Assembly: GCA_025602915.1 (NCBI GenBank)
Contig: JAHLJZ010000018.1
Span: 248,001 to 312,000, forward strand
Reading direction: 5' to 3'
Source of the DNA: Paraphysoderma sedebokerense
Taxonomy: Eukaryota; Blastocladiomycota; Physodermatomycetes; Physodermatales; Physodermataceae
Length of the DNA stretch: 64,000 nucleotides
Part shown: positions 45,724 through 57,710 of the stretch, in pieces
Layout: each line of letters starts with the position of its first letter
How positions within the stretch are numbered: position 1 is the first letter of the stretch
Program-made: the position numbers and the translations under genes
Notes under the pieces: model-generated
Seen by the model: the letters and a program-made list of their open reading frames with translations, nothing else
The model's database searches: none
What the model was told of the DNA's origin: nothing

Positions 45724-47029
45724 TTATTCCAACTGTTGAACAATCATATTCACTAAATTTCTGACGTTTTCCGCATAGGTATTGCTAGCCTTCAACACTT
45801 CCTCATGATTAGCTTTGTCTTCGTTCATGCCGTCTTGATTTTTTACTAGTTCGCCCTTAATTTCTCTTTCAACTTCCAACTTCACATCATCTTCACGTCT
45901 ATTCACAACAATGTTGGTGATTAAACTTAGACCTAACACATTCACCCCCATGTGTCTTGCCACTATAACTTCCGGAACTGTACTCATCCCAACAGCATCT
46001 CCACCTGCTAGCCTTAGCAGCCTAGATTCAGCTCTCGATTCGTATTGCGGTCCCGAAACGAAACAGTAGATTCCGGATTGGACTCTATCAAATAGGTTCA
46101 GTTTGTGCGCGCATCTGAAGGCTAAACGGCGAAGATGAAGATCGTAGGCATCTGAGACGGAAGGGAATCGAGGACCAAACGCATCATTATTGGGCCCAAT
46201 GAGTGGATTGTTGCCGGATATGAGCGGAAGAGCAATGTGGTCTTCGAATACCATAATTGAACCAACGGAAAGTTTCGGGTTGAGTGCGCCAGCGGCGTTG
46301 GTGACTAATTGAAAGTGATAATGTAGTTAAGATTCCATCCACCTCAATTTATCCTGTAACTTTAAAATACAAAAAAATTGAAAGTTACTACTAAAAGAAC
46401 TACATACCTAAAAGAGTCTTGATGCCCATAAGAATCATAACTCTAATCGGTAAAGTCACCTGTATCATCGTCCAGCCCTCGTAAGGGTGAAATCTGGTCA
46501 TAAAAAGTGGATAAAAATATTAGAACTTTTGAATACCTAGCACAAATTGATTCGGCTTGACTGCATACCTTCCAACCATACAGACACAAGGTTTGTTGCC
46601 GAGTAATCCAAAAACGAGTTTCCCGGCATGTCCCGCAACTACGAGTTGAATCAATATAGTCAGCACAATAGCAGCAGTATAAACAAAATATAAAGATATC
46701 ATGATATCTGTAACATTCAGGAAGCAGCATCCATTATAGTTTATATCATAAAGCTCGCCTCCCGTATTCCCAAATGCCGCTCTTTCCACTTTCGAGACAT
46801 GAAATGCAAATGTAACTTTACCCGTAGAAACCACGAAATTGGGAATTTCACTATATAAAACTTCTACTTTCTCTTGCAGCAGATTTACCAAGCCGCCGAG
46901 ACCGGAACCACAGACAATTCCCACTGAGGGAGTAAGGTGCGCTGGCACTCTGGAGCGAAGGAACTCGACGGACTTGCTGTAGTCGATTAGCCTAGCGGGG
47001 TCAGCAGGGGCGTGGGTGTGGTTTGACAT
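45724..47029 (-). CDS. PNP1: Purine nucleoside phosphorylase
   Basis: Cleaves inosine and guanosine with phosphate to base plus ribose-1-phosphate in purine salvage. Exons 46822-47029, 46569-46638, 46408-46493, 45724-46304, 314 residues. Trimeric-PNP motifs in order: VGIVCGSGLGGLVNLL (phosphate loop), VAGHAGKLVFGLLGNKPCVC, RFHPYEGWTM (His and Tyr-Glu-Gly-Trp), LVTNAAGALNP, DHIALPLISGNNPLIGPN, FVSGPQYESRAESRLLRLAG, DAVGMSTVPEV and LSLITN (base-binding Asn). The C-terminal part has an extra charged insertion (about 263-290). The start MSNHTHAPADPARLIDY is a plausible cytosolic N-terminus. Very secure. Confidence 0.95.
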
Positions 47030-47898
47030 AATGTGCAGTATAACTTAGTATGAAGGATGTGGTATTTTTGCGGAGGGAAGGGATGCGGGAGCGAAGAAGA
47101 CAGAGTTAAATTAAGGCAGTCATTAAATCTCCGAATCAGCAATTGTAGTTTCCAGTTCGCGTGGGTGGAAATGGACTGATATAGATTCTGATCTGAAGGC
47201 GCATCATTCCATTATCCTCGTCATTCCACAAAGATGCTCCGACTTTGCCCGCGACGTCTGCCAGATCCTGCTAAATTGATGCCATTGTGGCCATGGAATT
47301 GGACGGTGTGTTAATTGTTGCTGGATTGCGATGCCCGTCTCTCCTTGGATGAATGGGCCGCAATGGAAGTTTCCAATCGGTCTCTTCCGTCTGACTGTGA
47401 ATAATGACTCTACTGACGAAAATGTGGGAAGAACTTTATGACCTCATTTACTTGAGTAACCGAAAAGGCGACACTTTCGAAAGAGCCCATGTGGATTTAT
47501 CTCTCCAAGTCTCCATGAATCCATTCTCCACGTCCCACGGCTCACCCTTGTCTCGCTCATGGATTTTCAGGTACTATCGACGGACAAATAGTGGATAAAT
47601 GTGATTAAGGCCGAGTGCCAGACAGTCAGAGACTACCTCGGTTGACAAATTAAGGGGTAAGATGTGACTTATCTCGTCCCTCATTGTACAAAAACCGAAA
47701 CAAATTTAATGATACCCAATGTTTTTGCACAAACCACAAAATAACAATGGCCTGAGCTGGGGGATGAATCCATTGATCCTAAATTTACTCCTACCAACCT
47801 CTCGCAATTCCCAGAGATGGAAACATTTTCGTCCCTCATTCAATGTCCATCAGTTTGACTATTGATTTTGCATTAGTCGGTATTTAAAGGTCCATATA
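47030..47898. promoter_or_regulatory. Divergent intergenic region, PNP and glycosyltransferase
   Basis: About 870 bases between divergent starts. An open frame at 47404-47598 (64 codons, MTLLTKMWEELYDLIYLSNR) has no support beyond its length and was not called. Both promoters are expected here. Confidence 0.45.
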
Positions 47899-50274
47899 AT
47901 GCGCTGCCTTGTGGATGCCCTTAGTGTTCCTCTGCGAAGGAGATTCAGCGTCCTCATTGTGATCGTTCTCGTCAACATATTCTTCTTTTACCAATATTCA
48001 TATATATCCTCACAGTCAAAAGACCACTCCATTCAATTGACTACGATTCGCCCAATTCATTCCGAACTCTACGGTCCCAAAATATCAATTATTACTGTTA
48101 TTTACAAAGCGCGTAAGCACATTGCAGGGTTTCTCGAAGACGTCACAAAGCAGACTATATTCAACCAATCCGAGTTATTGCTGATAGATGCCAATTCTCC
48201 AGATAAAGAGTATGACCTGATCTCGCCCTACCTATCTCGATTTTCCAATATCCGATATTTGAGATTAACATCTGATCCCGGACTGTACGAAGCATGGAAT
48301 ATCGCTATAAAATATCTCGCCCGGGGGAAATATATTACAAATTTCAATGTTGACGACAGAAAACATTACAGAAGTTTAGAAGTGTACTCAAATTTCTTGG
48401 ATTTGGAACGATCAGCGGATGTGGTTTGCGGAAGCGTCAAAGTCACTCGAGATCCGTCCGAAAACTTCGAAAATTCAAGATCTAAGGAAATATGGTGGAA
48501 CCATCTAGAGGGATACTTACAAGTGAAGGATTTATTTAAATATACCGAAGATGGGTACGTTCAGGATTCCGAAAACATACCGCATAATTCACCACTTTGG
48601 CGGAAGTCTCTCCATGACGCCGTAGGTTACTTCGATTCACAATTAACGCCGGTGGCGGATTGGGCATTTTGGTTGAAGGCGTTAGAAAAGGGACATACTA
48701 TATATAAGCTAAAGGACGCTTTCGAACTGTATTACATTAATCTCGCATCATACGGTCGGCAAGCCAATGCTCCTCGAATCGAAGGTATCAAAAAGTCGAT
48801 TATCCAACAATATCGCCATCACGTTCGGGTCAAACCTACTTTATCATCTGCCGCGAGACACATTCTGATTATTCACGAACATATGCTGTATCTTCTTGAA
48901 GGAGGAGATCATCGGCTGTTTCAAATCTTAAGAACATTGGTGAATGCTAGACACCACATAACATTTGTTCATCGAGGATGGAGTGCGACCAAAGAAGCGC
49001 AAGATCGGTTGACAGATATGGGTGTGGAGCTAATTGGGGACGATTATTACCGTTCTCAAGGTTTGAACGAGGTAAACATTGACGACAACAAAGTACTGAA
49101 AGATCCGGCCCAATTCTTTCGTGACCGCCACTTCGATGCCGCCATTTTATCGACTTGGTTCTACAAGAAGAACCAAACACACCATATGATCGACAGCATA
49201 CCGGAGCTATACATTCCTATTCTTCAAAATCTTTCTCCGTCGACATGTATCGCTCTTGCCACAGATGATCTTCATTGGATTCGTAATCTGGACGCATCAT
49301 ATTGTCATTCGTCCGAAGCGAATTGCGATAGAGTCTTGAAGAGTCGGGAGAGAAAGGTGTACGAATCAGGCGATGTGATTTTTACAGCATCAGAATCAGA
49401 CGCCAGATTAATCACCGAATGGATTCCGTCCTTGAAATCCAAACCCCCATTATTTATTCCTTATACCGCTGAACCATTCGACCCCGCCTCCCCATTTTCT
49501 ATCAGCCCGTTCTCACAACGAAATAAATTAGTTTATATCGGCTCAACCCATTCTATCAATGTTGCCTCATTGACCTGGTTCTTCGAAAATGTGCTACCAG
49601 TCATCAGTAAAACTTTACATCCGTTCCCTAAAATTCATATCGTCGGAAAAGGATGGAACGAAATTCCGCAATTTAAGCAATACGAATCGTCGGGTCTAGT
49701 TAAATTCGTGGGACATTTAACAGAAGAAGGAGTAAAATCAATATTGAAAACATCAATTATGTTTGTAAACCCAATGATTACAGGGACAGGCGTAAGCACG
49801 AAAAATGTCTTGGCTTTACAAAGCGGGGTTCCTCTAATTACTACCAGTTTTGGTATTAGAGGTTTAATGTTGGAAGAATCATATTCAAATGACCCCGGTG
49901 CATCGCCTGGAACCGCTGCTGATAATACCGATGAACAAAACCAGCAACAAGCAAGTTGGGTGGATAGAGATGATTTGCCAGTGTTAGTGGCTGATTCGCC
50001 TGATGAGTTTGCATATGCGATTGTCAAGGTGGCAAAAAATGGAAAATTATGGAAAACGCTGTCTACCAAAGGGTTAAAACATGCGAGAGATGTGTTGAAT
50101 TCAGAAAGTCAATTGGAGAAGTTAGAGTTTGCTATTGATGTGTGTCTGCAACGGGCTGCGAAGAGAAACAAGTACGTTTATTTAAATTTTCGTCCCACAG
50201 ACATATATGATAGAATATTACCAACTAACAAATTGAATTTGATCTATTCCTATGACACTAGTCTTCGCCGTTGA
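47899..50274 (+). CDS. Bifunctional glycosyltransferase, GT2 domain fused to GT4-type domain, type II membrane
   Basis: Single intronless frame, 791 residues. A short basic N-terminus and one membrane helix (FSVLIVIVLVNIFFFYQY, about residues 16-33) suggest a type II Golgi or ER protein. Residues about 55-300 form a GT2 (GT-A) domain: ISIITVIYKARKHI, ELLLIDANSPDKEYD and the metal site KYITNFNVDDRKH (DD), then WAFWLKALEKG. Residues about 310-760 form a GT-B domain of the GT4 type: RHILIIHEHML, KLVYIGSTHSINVASLTWFF, KIHIVGKGWNEIPQ, FVGHLTEEGVKSILKTS, then FVNPMITGTGVSTKNVLALQ, the usual nucleotide-sugar-binding helix region. Such two-domain enzymes are common in bacterial surface-polysaccharide clusters; the substrate here is unknown. 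Lack of introns in this intron-rich region is compatible with transfer from bacteria. Confidence 0.85.
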   Translation: MRCLVDALSVPLRRRFSVLIVIVLVNIFFFYQYSYISSQSKDHSIQLTTIRPIHSELYGPKISIITVIYKARKHIAGFLEDVTKQTIFNQSELLLIDANSPDKEYDLISPYLSRFSNIRYLRLTSDPGLYEAWNIAIKYLARGKYITNFNVDDRKHYRSLEVYSNFLDLERSADVVCGSVKVTRDPSENFENSRSKEIWWNHLEGYLQVKDLFKYTEDGYVQDSENIPHNSPLWRKSLHDAVGYFDSQLTPVADWAFWLKALEKGHTIYKLKDAFELYYINLASYGRQANAPRIEGIKKSIIQQYRHHVRVKPTLSSAARHILIIHEHMLYLLEGGDHRLFQILRTLVNARHHITFVHRGWSATKEAQDRLTDMGVELIGDDYYRSQGLNEVNIDDNKVLKDPAQFFRDRHFDAAILSTWFYKKNQTHHMIDSIPELYIPILQNLSPSTCIALATDDLHWIRNLDASYCHSSEANCDRVLKSRERKVYESGDVIFTASESDARLITEWIPSLKSKPPLFIPYTAEPFDPASPFSISPFSQRNKLVYIGSTHSINVASLTWFFENVLPVISKTLHPFPKIHIVGKGWNEIPQFKQYESSGLVKFVGHLTEEGVKSILKTSIMFVNPMITGTGVSTKNVLALQSGVPLITTSFGIRGLMLEESYSNDPGASPGTAADNTDEQNQQQASWVDRDDLPVLVADSPDEFAYAIVKVAKNGKLWKTLSTKGLKHARDVLNSESQLEKLEFAIDVCLQRAAKRNKYVYLNFRPTDIYDRILPTNKLNLIYSYDTSLRR

Positions 50275-50599
50275 AATAATTCAGGTATAAATAAAAAGAG
50301 TATCGGTATAGAGGTATCTAGACAAGGTCCAAACTCATATCGCATATGATATATCGATAATTTGAACTAGAAAATGTCACCAAGACGATAAATATTATGC
50401 ATGATGAGTGGATATAGATGAAATTATTTAACTTGTATTATACTATTATTTAATATCATATACATTTGCTTTCGGTGTTCTCACCTCACATTGCTTTCAA
50501 CGTGTTCATGATCAACCGAAAATGGCTTACTAAATCTACTTTCAAAGTACCAACAAGAAATTATAGATACTGCAATGATGAGTTGTCTAAATTGCGGAG
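50275..50599. other. Convergent intergenic region
   Basis: About 325 bases of AT-rich sequence between convergent 3' ends; no gene seen. The open frame at 50466-50687 overlaps the last polymerase exon on the other strand. Confidence 0.45.
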
Positions 50600-53500
50600 T
50601 CATGTTTTTTCCAATTCCCCCCTCTCGAATGCAATTAACTGTTCAACTTCCTTGGTCGCGTCGCGGGTATATTTCCATCGTCGGTAAAAGTATGAGCAAT
50701 CGCTGTAGACCAAATCAGTCATAAGCCCACACAATAAAACATAGTGATATGAACTTACGTATTAACACACAACACTTCTTTATTCGCCCAAGCTTGACAC
50801 TGTCGACACTGTGACACAACTTTCGTTGCTTTGGTCACAGTTTCATTCGCCGCGTTCACAAATTTTCTGTAAACTCCTAACACCACGGGATTCATTGCTT
50901 CAGGACCGTTATCTTTATTTTTGCCTCTATCGTCGACAACTCCGTCACATCTACAATCATCGCAAATAAATCGATCTTTGACGTTCGGTATCTTTGACTT
51001 GCAAAGTACACATGTTGAATGCTGCTTTGTGAAAAATCCTTTAAATTGCGATTGTTTGGAAGGGGTCGACGAAGAGATTTGAGAAATTCGAGTGTGGTCG
51101 CCGTTGAAGAGGCGATGAATCCGGGTAGAGGGAAGGAGAAGTTCGAGTATACGAGTTAAAGGGGATTCTAGCTAAAGATGTAGTCGGTAAGAACGCAAGC
51201 AGGAGAAAAACAGTGTAAGAAAAGCAATCGTTACTTGGTGTCGGAGGTAGTACATATAATCTAATGGAATTTCATTTTTAAGTGCGTATAGGATATCTTC
51301 CACTTTCTCGAATCCTTTGTTTCCGTAAGTTGTATATACAAATGCAACTCTGGGTAGAAATGTGGGTGAAACTAACTAACATCTGATCTCCTCTACGTGA
51401 AGTTGCAAACCTTTCGCCATCTTTAAACTCGCGATGTGGTTCCCTCTTTTTGATTTTAGCGACGAGCTCTGTTTTTTTTTGTCAGACTTCCTCTTCAAAA
51501 ATTAACCGGATAAAATTTGCTGATAACATACCAACATGAGCTTGCTTAGCCTTATAGTCTTCCGCTTCAGTCCCTAGCCACAATCCTTTTGACATCACAA
51601 ACTCTCCTGGATTCAAAGCCCCGCGCAACATTCTTTCAATGATGACTTTGATGTATTCTTCAACGGCGCCAATAATTGATATCCGCTCATCAGGTGTGAT
51701 AATGTCATTAGGTTTAGATGGGTCATTGGATTTTGTTGGGTGAAGCAATCGGATAACGTGGGACATCACTGCAATGAGGACAGGGCAGGAATCACGGCGT
51801 TGTGATTCGATACCTAAACAGTCATGTTTGTTAGATGAGAAAAACCGACGAAGGCCAAATAGCGCATGCTACCTTTCTCATCAACTTTATCAGGCTTCTC
51901 AGCTTTCGTCCATTTCAGTCCAGCGTAGCGTTTGCGATTGATTAGTAAGTACGGAAAGTATACTTTCTCAAAAGCTAGCTTAATGACTGGATGCGGAAAC
52001 AAATCGCTCACTTCGTTAGAAATCTTATGCCCAAGTTGAATGGCTTGAGCCACAGTGGCACCATTGACTCGAACGAAAAGAGAATCTTGGCGGTACGTGC
52101 TTGCAATCAGAACAGGTGAATGCAGTAGGGATAAAGAGTGAACTAACCAGTATCGCCGTAGACGACGCGACAATCGTAGTGGCAACCCTCACCCTTTTTA
52201 TATCTTTGATTTATTGCGTCTCGAGCGAAAGATAACATTTGAGCTCCTTTGCTAACGACAATGTTAGCACAATTCGGGGAATTAAATAAATGAAGGATGA
52301 AAACGAACAGTATAGTGGTCTCAGCTATTGGCAAGCATTGCAATTTGGACTCTCTTGCCCCAGTAAAACCGTAGACAGCATTTGCGGAGACTTTCAAAGC
52401 CAGCTGACGACCTATGTTCATATTCAAAGAAGCACGGTATAAGTGAGACTTGCTAATTGCATCGAATGATATCAGACAGCAAAATGTCAAACCGTTTAGA
52501 ACAGCCTTGGTCATTGGATCAGATGTAGCCGTCATTTGCGACTTCACTCTTTCCCGTTCCGAAAGTAAACTTTCGAGAATTTGTGGCACAATTCCTTTCT
52601 TCAACTAGTGAAGAACGAGTTAAAAAAAACACACACATAAGAAGATAAACTGACGCTCGCGACTTACATGACTTTTTACGAAGTATGCTTCAACCGGACC
52701 CAAGCCTTTTTCGTAGTCATTATCATTCAGTAAATTCCTTTCTGAAGGAAGTAGAAGGGTACTATAGCACAAGTTATGGCTAATAATGATACTTTTACCG
52801 GAATTGCCATGTCAGGTGTTGATTACCAAAGGCCATGACAAAATAATCGCTACCTTGGATATAATGATCGAAAATCAAGAACCACACAAGGATCATCTGT
52901 CACATAACCTGTTTCTGGCATAAAATTTAACGGTCTGCAAAAATAGCATGTTATGCATTTGCAGTTCCTCGGTTGTCAACATAACGATAACTACCCTTCT
53001 TGCATACCGCTCTCATTTCGATCGGATACAGAGGGAATGCAGACGCCCAGAGACTTGCAGAATCGGAATAGCAGTGACCTTGTTTGATTGAATATGTATT
53101 ATGTACTGTGTCCGATAAAATAAATCATAGATCATCTGCGTACCACATTCTGATCATTTGTCCCCTCTCTAGAACGTCATCCACGTTCAGCCCAGTAACT
53201 CTTGCCAGCTCGAAATTTGTAATAACTGTAGATTCCGCACGACATAATTGTAACGCCAATTGAACGTCCCTCAAGACGTAATGAACCAGCCTAGGTCGAT
53301 CCTCCTTCCATAATTTCAACAGCAGCTGCGAATCCAGAACTTCTTTCGTGATGTTTAATTTGTCCATGATCGTATCTGCAAAAGTGTAGGTACGGAGGAG
53401 ATTATTTCTTTCCGAAATCTGTTGAAGATCGAATACGACTCTACGTATAGTGTGAGGGCAAATTGAAGAGCGCTGATGGAGGGACAGAACAATTACCGCC

Positions 53501-55058
53501 CAATCATGTTCACACTTTTGAATTCTCTATTGCTGGTATGAGCCATTCTGCGTTTCGAACGCACCTACAGGAAAATTGATTAAAATTGGTTCAAGAAGTT
53601 TCCATCCCGTTAAGTCTTGCTCACCCAATCCGATCGATATATCTGTTTCTCTCTTATTTTCATTTTGACGGACGGCTGTCGGGACAAGTATAAAACCGAC
53701 ATTGCATCCAAGGCCTGTGCCCTTTCCATCAAAGTGGTCACTAAAGAAATGTCAGTGGATCGATGCGGAGAATTTATAAATTCCCAGAATACCCACAATG
53801 ATCGACAACGTCATAACCTGTAAGAATGTCGCAATCATAATTTACGAATAAGTCTCTGAACCCCTGAAGCATATCCTTCTCGTCGAGAAAAACATAGACT
53901 GATGTGTTATTGTCGACAACCGGAGCTACAAAATCGGATAAGGAATGAGTCAAGACAATTTTCAAATCATCGGGGCTTTCCTGTTGTTGCGAGGAGGACA
54001 AAACGATTGAAATCGCGGCAATGAAACGGTTTTGTTTTGACACTGCCTGGTTCTTTTTGTTTTTTCCGTTTCCTTTTTGAGAGCGCGAAGGGGGAATCGT
54101 TGACAGTGAAGATAGCTGTGATGTTTCATCCTGTTCCAAACTGGTGACCATCAAACACATAGTTCTCAAATTGCGCGGAATTTCACCCCAACCGTCAGTT
54201 GACTTATGTGAGATAATCTCGGTGTAGGCAATTTTAACCGTAACATCACAAAGAGTGGTATCCGATTTCACAACTGCATATTTTGATGCTGGTAGTGTCA
54301 CCCAATAACAACCTGCTAAATCTAAATCCACCATAAATCTGAGTTCAAAATCAATATTGGCTTCGTACACTTGAGTATCGTAGAGTTTAGATGCAGCAAA
54401 AAGTGACGAAAAAGCTGGGTGCTCGTCGCAAGAGCCGAGAAATTTTGCGAGTGCATTTATCTTTGAAGGGTCCGAAAGGGTTATCTTTAGAAAGTGCTGG
54501 TAATTTTCTGGATTGCCGACCCGATGATACATCTAAAATTTCAATATGTCAAAGAATTTTTCAGTAGCCTTCTTGCTCTCTGCAGTACATACCAAGGGAG
54601 TTAATCGAATAACTTCAATAGATATGATACTTGATTTCGCGACGTTCTCATCAACAGCCTCCTTAAATGTCGCCAAGTCATCGGGACAGAAATTCGCTGT
54701 GATTGGAAAGTAGAAATATGGCTTGTAGTCGTCAACAAAGATGCACACGGAACGACCATCAGAGGTTCTCCCAAAGAGTTGTATATTGCAGCTATCATCT
54801 TTCGACGCAACCACTTCAATAACGAATATGTCTACATCATGAACCGTTAACCACAAACACAAGACGCACCAAAAGTTATCGTTTCTTAATACCTAAAGTG
54901 TGGCTATTATCTGTTGTCAGAGATCCCTGGTCACCCAGAGAGTTAAGAAACTCCGAGAATCTTTCATTCTTACAATTCTCCGTCCTTTTTCGCCTTTTAC
55001 ACAAGTCAGCAACGGGTTCAGACTTTGTCTGTCTGTAGCGCTTTGACACTGTAGACAT
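50600..55058 (-). CDS. POL3: Family-B DNA polymerase, delta-type catalytic subunit, proofreading motifs lost
   Basis: 18 exons, 1137 residues: 54893-55058, 54593-54831, 53797-54532, 53625-53740, 53497-53564, 53144-53440, 52995-53078, 52854-52934, 52668-52791, 52493-52604, 52309-52411, 52148-52251, 51873-52085, 51532-51813, 51411-51468, 51235-51349, 50759-51171, 50600-50702. Delta-type marks: DDYKPYFYFPI, YEANIDFELRFMVDLDLAGC, NFELARVTGL, motif A VLDFRSLYPS (about 587), motif B RQLALKVSANAVYGFTGA (about 676), motif C VVYGDTDS (about 740), and FEKVYFPYLLINRKRYAGL. The C-terminus keeps CysA (CVLCK ... CDDC) and the CysB iron-sulfur motif (CRQC ... VLCVNTDCSYFY). The polymerase aspartates of motifs A and C are intact. 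By contrast the Exo I position (normally FDIE) reads LRTMCLMVTS (about 258-266), and the Exo II region reads GYDVVDHLTTLMERA, where NFD is expected. Only the Exo III Tyr/Asp (HYVLRD) remains. Whether it is the only delta subunit or a paralog cannot be seen here. Confidence 0.88.
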
Positions 55059-55840
55059 AGATTGAGTCGAATAGATGATTCAAGGAGATTCTGAATTTTG
55101 TAAGTAGATTGAGCAATATCTTTGCGACTTCTTGCCTGTATTGGTGGAGGTATCAAGGAATGACGTAACGGCGCCAAAAGACATCAACTGAAATATATTG
55201 TGCTTCCTGTGCTCCTCGGTGAGCAGGATACGACATATTTTAATGTATTTCAGTACATTTTGAACTACATCAAATCTTTAACAGAAGCGTTGCTTGTTTC
55301 TGAATTGAACTGGACAAGGAGCTCGATTCCAATAAAGCATATATAGATTATATACGATTGTCCTCGTGTCTCGCCTAATGTGGAATTCATAGTAAGCCGC
55401 CTGTCTTTATTCATTATTCTGCATTACTTCACTTTTTAGCGCATCCATACATTCCACACACTATGCAGCATTTCAAGTGACGTCTTCGGACAGCTCACGC
55501 ATTCGCCGTCCTCGTTGACAAATATAAGAATCACTTAAGAACCCTCATGGTTACACGAAGTCGATAGGCATTCTCGGCTTTCTCGAATTTGAAGCAGGTT
55601 TGTCAGGACTAGGAGAGTGGTTGGCAACTTGGCACTGGCAGGCTGTCACTGGCATTTGAGTCGCAAAACCCCGTCAATGGAAGGCGGAGAAGGAAAGTCC
55701 GTCCGTGCGAGTTAACTAACATTCACGACGCGACTTGTCCTGGCCCTTCGGCTCCTCCTCTTTTGCATTTTACACCCTTTGGCCAACCCTCCAGAATTCC
55801 GAAAAAACTGCTTTGAGTTTGCAGAATTCCTAGTCAATTC
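55059..55840. promoter_or_regulatory. Divergent intergenic region, polymerase and first receptor
   Basis: About 780 bases between divergent starts; no open frame supported. Promoters of both genes are expected. Confidence 0.45.
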
Positions 55841-57127
55841 ATGGCGGGAGAGCTTCCAGAAATATGGGACCTTCCCCCTGAATTTCAGCACTACAACACG
55901 ACTTTCGTCGTGCTCTCTTTTTTAGCAATTATAACTAATAGCATTCTCATCGTCCAATTTTACCGGAATAGAAAATCCATTAACGCCTCAAGCATTTCTT
56001 TAGTGCATATTTGCTTCTGCGACTTTTCCTTGGGTGTGGTCAGCGCGGTCATATATGGTGGGCACGCTTTAAACCGTTCACTTCCCTGGTTATGGTGTCA
56101 ACTAGATGGCATCATCAACGTTTCGCTCATAGGTGCAGTGTTAATTTTGAACTTTACGCTCTAGTCGTGGAAGAAGCATATCGCGACAATCCTTAACTTT
56201 TGATTTCTGCCTATCTCGGTAATTTTTAATTTAGGAGCCTCCCTATTAACCTTCACAGTAATCAGTGTTGAACGATATCTACAAATCGTTCGTGGAAAAC
56301 CCGCGACAGCCTCCGAACTCACCATTTTGCTTTCTTTGGTCTGGATATTTTGTTTATTTCTCTCATTTACACCGATTATCACCAGAAATTACTGTGTTCC
56401 TCAATCAATTCATTTCTACTGTCTTGGTGACTTTACAAAGAGAACTCCTTCGCACCTCGCCTACTCGTTGGGCTGCTTATTCGTTGTTGTGGTCTCGGGA
56501 GTAACTTTGACTACAATGTACTATAAGATATATCAGAAAGCAATAAGGGATGGATTTAAATGGAATCCGGAAACGTTTATGCTTAAAACTTTCGCCATGA
56601 ATTTGTTTGCGAACAATGCGGTTGCGCCCACTTGGGTCAAGAATAACAGTTCCGACGCCGATATTGCCGGAAGAACTACCAACTCGCAGAATTTATCTAT
56701 TGGCGCCAGTCAGTCTATTACTAGTAAGGATAAAATACATAAAAAGTCTGCTAAAAGTGAATCTTATCGGAAGCAGATTGAATTGACAGTGCGATTAGCA
56801 ATATTTACGATATACTTCTACATCGGTCAGTATTGCTTTCTATCCCCTCTCATTGCTTTTTTCACCAATGTTCCGCCTAACTTACCGTATCAACTAAATT
56901 TCTTATGACAACCAGCATGGATAGGAACCGGCGTATCTTGGCTCTACCAAATGTTTTCTGGCAATCCAGTGCCCAGGGAGATAGATTATTGCGTTAGCAT
57001 ATTAACATTTAGTACCAGCATTGTAAACCCGTTGATAGTGTTAAAACTAGATAATCGATGGAAAATCGAAGCGCCGAAGTGGTTACAAAGGTTACTTAAT
57101 ATAAAAGAAGAAGACGACGACGTGTAA
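55841..57127 (+). CDS. Seven-helix receptor 1 (rhodopsin-fold GPCR, non-opsin)
   Basis: Exons 55841-56132, 56235-56825, 56916-57127, 364 residues. Seven hydrophobic segments are visible. Helix 1 contains AIITNSILIVQFY. A Cys in PWLWCQLDG precedes helix 3. Helix 3 ends ISVERYLQIVRGKPA, an (E/D)RY-type G-protein motif. The second outer loop carries NYCVP and FYCLGDF. A long Ser/Asn/Lys-rich third inner loop follows FKWNPETFMLK. Helix 7 has FSTSIVNPLIVL, an NPxxY-like end lacking the Tyr. The opsin retinal Lys position is Phe, so it is not a rhodopsin. The two following genes are paralogs with the same intron positions and phases. Ligand and G-protein partner unknown; chemosensing is inference. 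Confidence 0.82.
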
Positions 57128-57710
57128 CCATAATTCTCTCTGTATTCTAATTATATACATCAGAAAAGTTTTGGATTGACTATATATGTAGGATATGGAA
57201 GCAAGGATATGGCCTCAAGACGCCGGGTCTTTTAATCATGCGTCTCTTGTCCGACGCAGTCACGAATGACTGGAACTTACAATGAGAAATCGCAGTCGTC
57301 CTATTAGATTAGTTATTGGGAAGCAAATGAATTGCATAGATATACATAGAGCTTACACTTATGTCGGTACATGTAAAAGAATTACGAACTGAAGCATACA
57401 CACGGTCAATTGTCAGTTTGGCTTTACCAGGAGGAAAACAACTCGCTTGAGGCTAAGGATTGTGGTGAATTTATGATACGTGGGCCTCATAAATTCTACT
57501 CACCTCATTGTACTTAATTTGTATCGTAGATTTCAGATCATAAAGGTTTCCTGTTTACTGAATTGAGTACACAAAAGGAGTATTGTGAATTGGAGAAGCC
57601 AGCTGGGCCAACAAATATCACTCCAGTTTGTAACGAACCATTAAGGCCTCCCCTGCGAAAATATTCTTATCACTGAGACTAAAACTATACCTACATTCCG
57701 AAAAGTGCGC
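57128..57710. promoter_or_regulatory. Spacer between receptors 1 and 2
   Basis: About 580 bases with no open frame supported. Should hold the terminator of receptor 1 and the promoter of receptor 2. Confidence 0.4.

Noticed and set aside
47404-47598. 64-codon open frame upstream of the glycosyltransferase
   Set aside because: Only length supports it.
50600-55058. Identification of the polymerase as Rev3 (zeta)
   Set aside because: Loss of exonuclease motifs suggested zeta, but motif B (KVSANAVYGFTGA), FEKVYFPYLLINRKRYAGL and the N-terminal delta segments fit delta.
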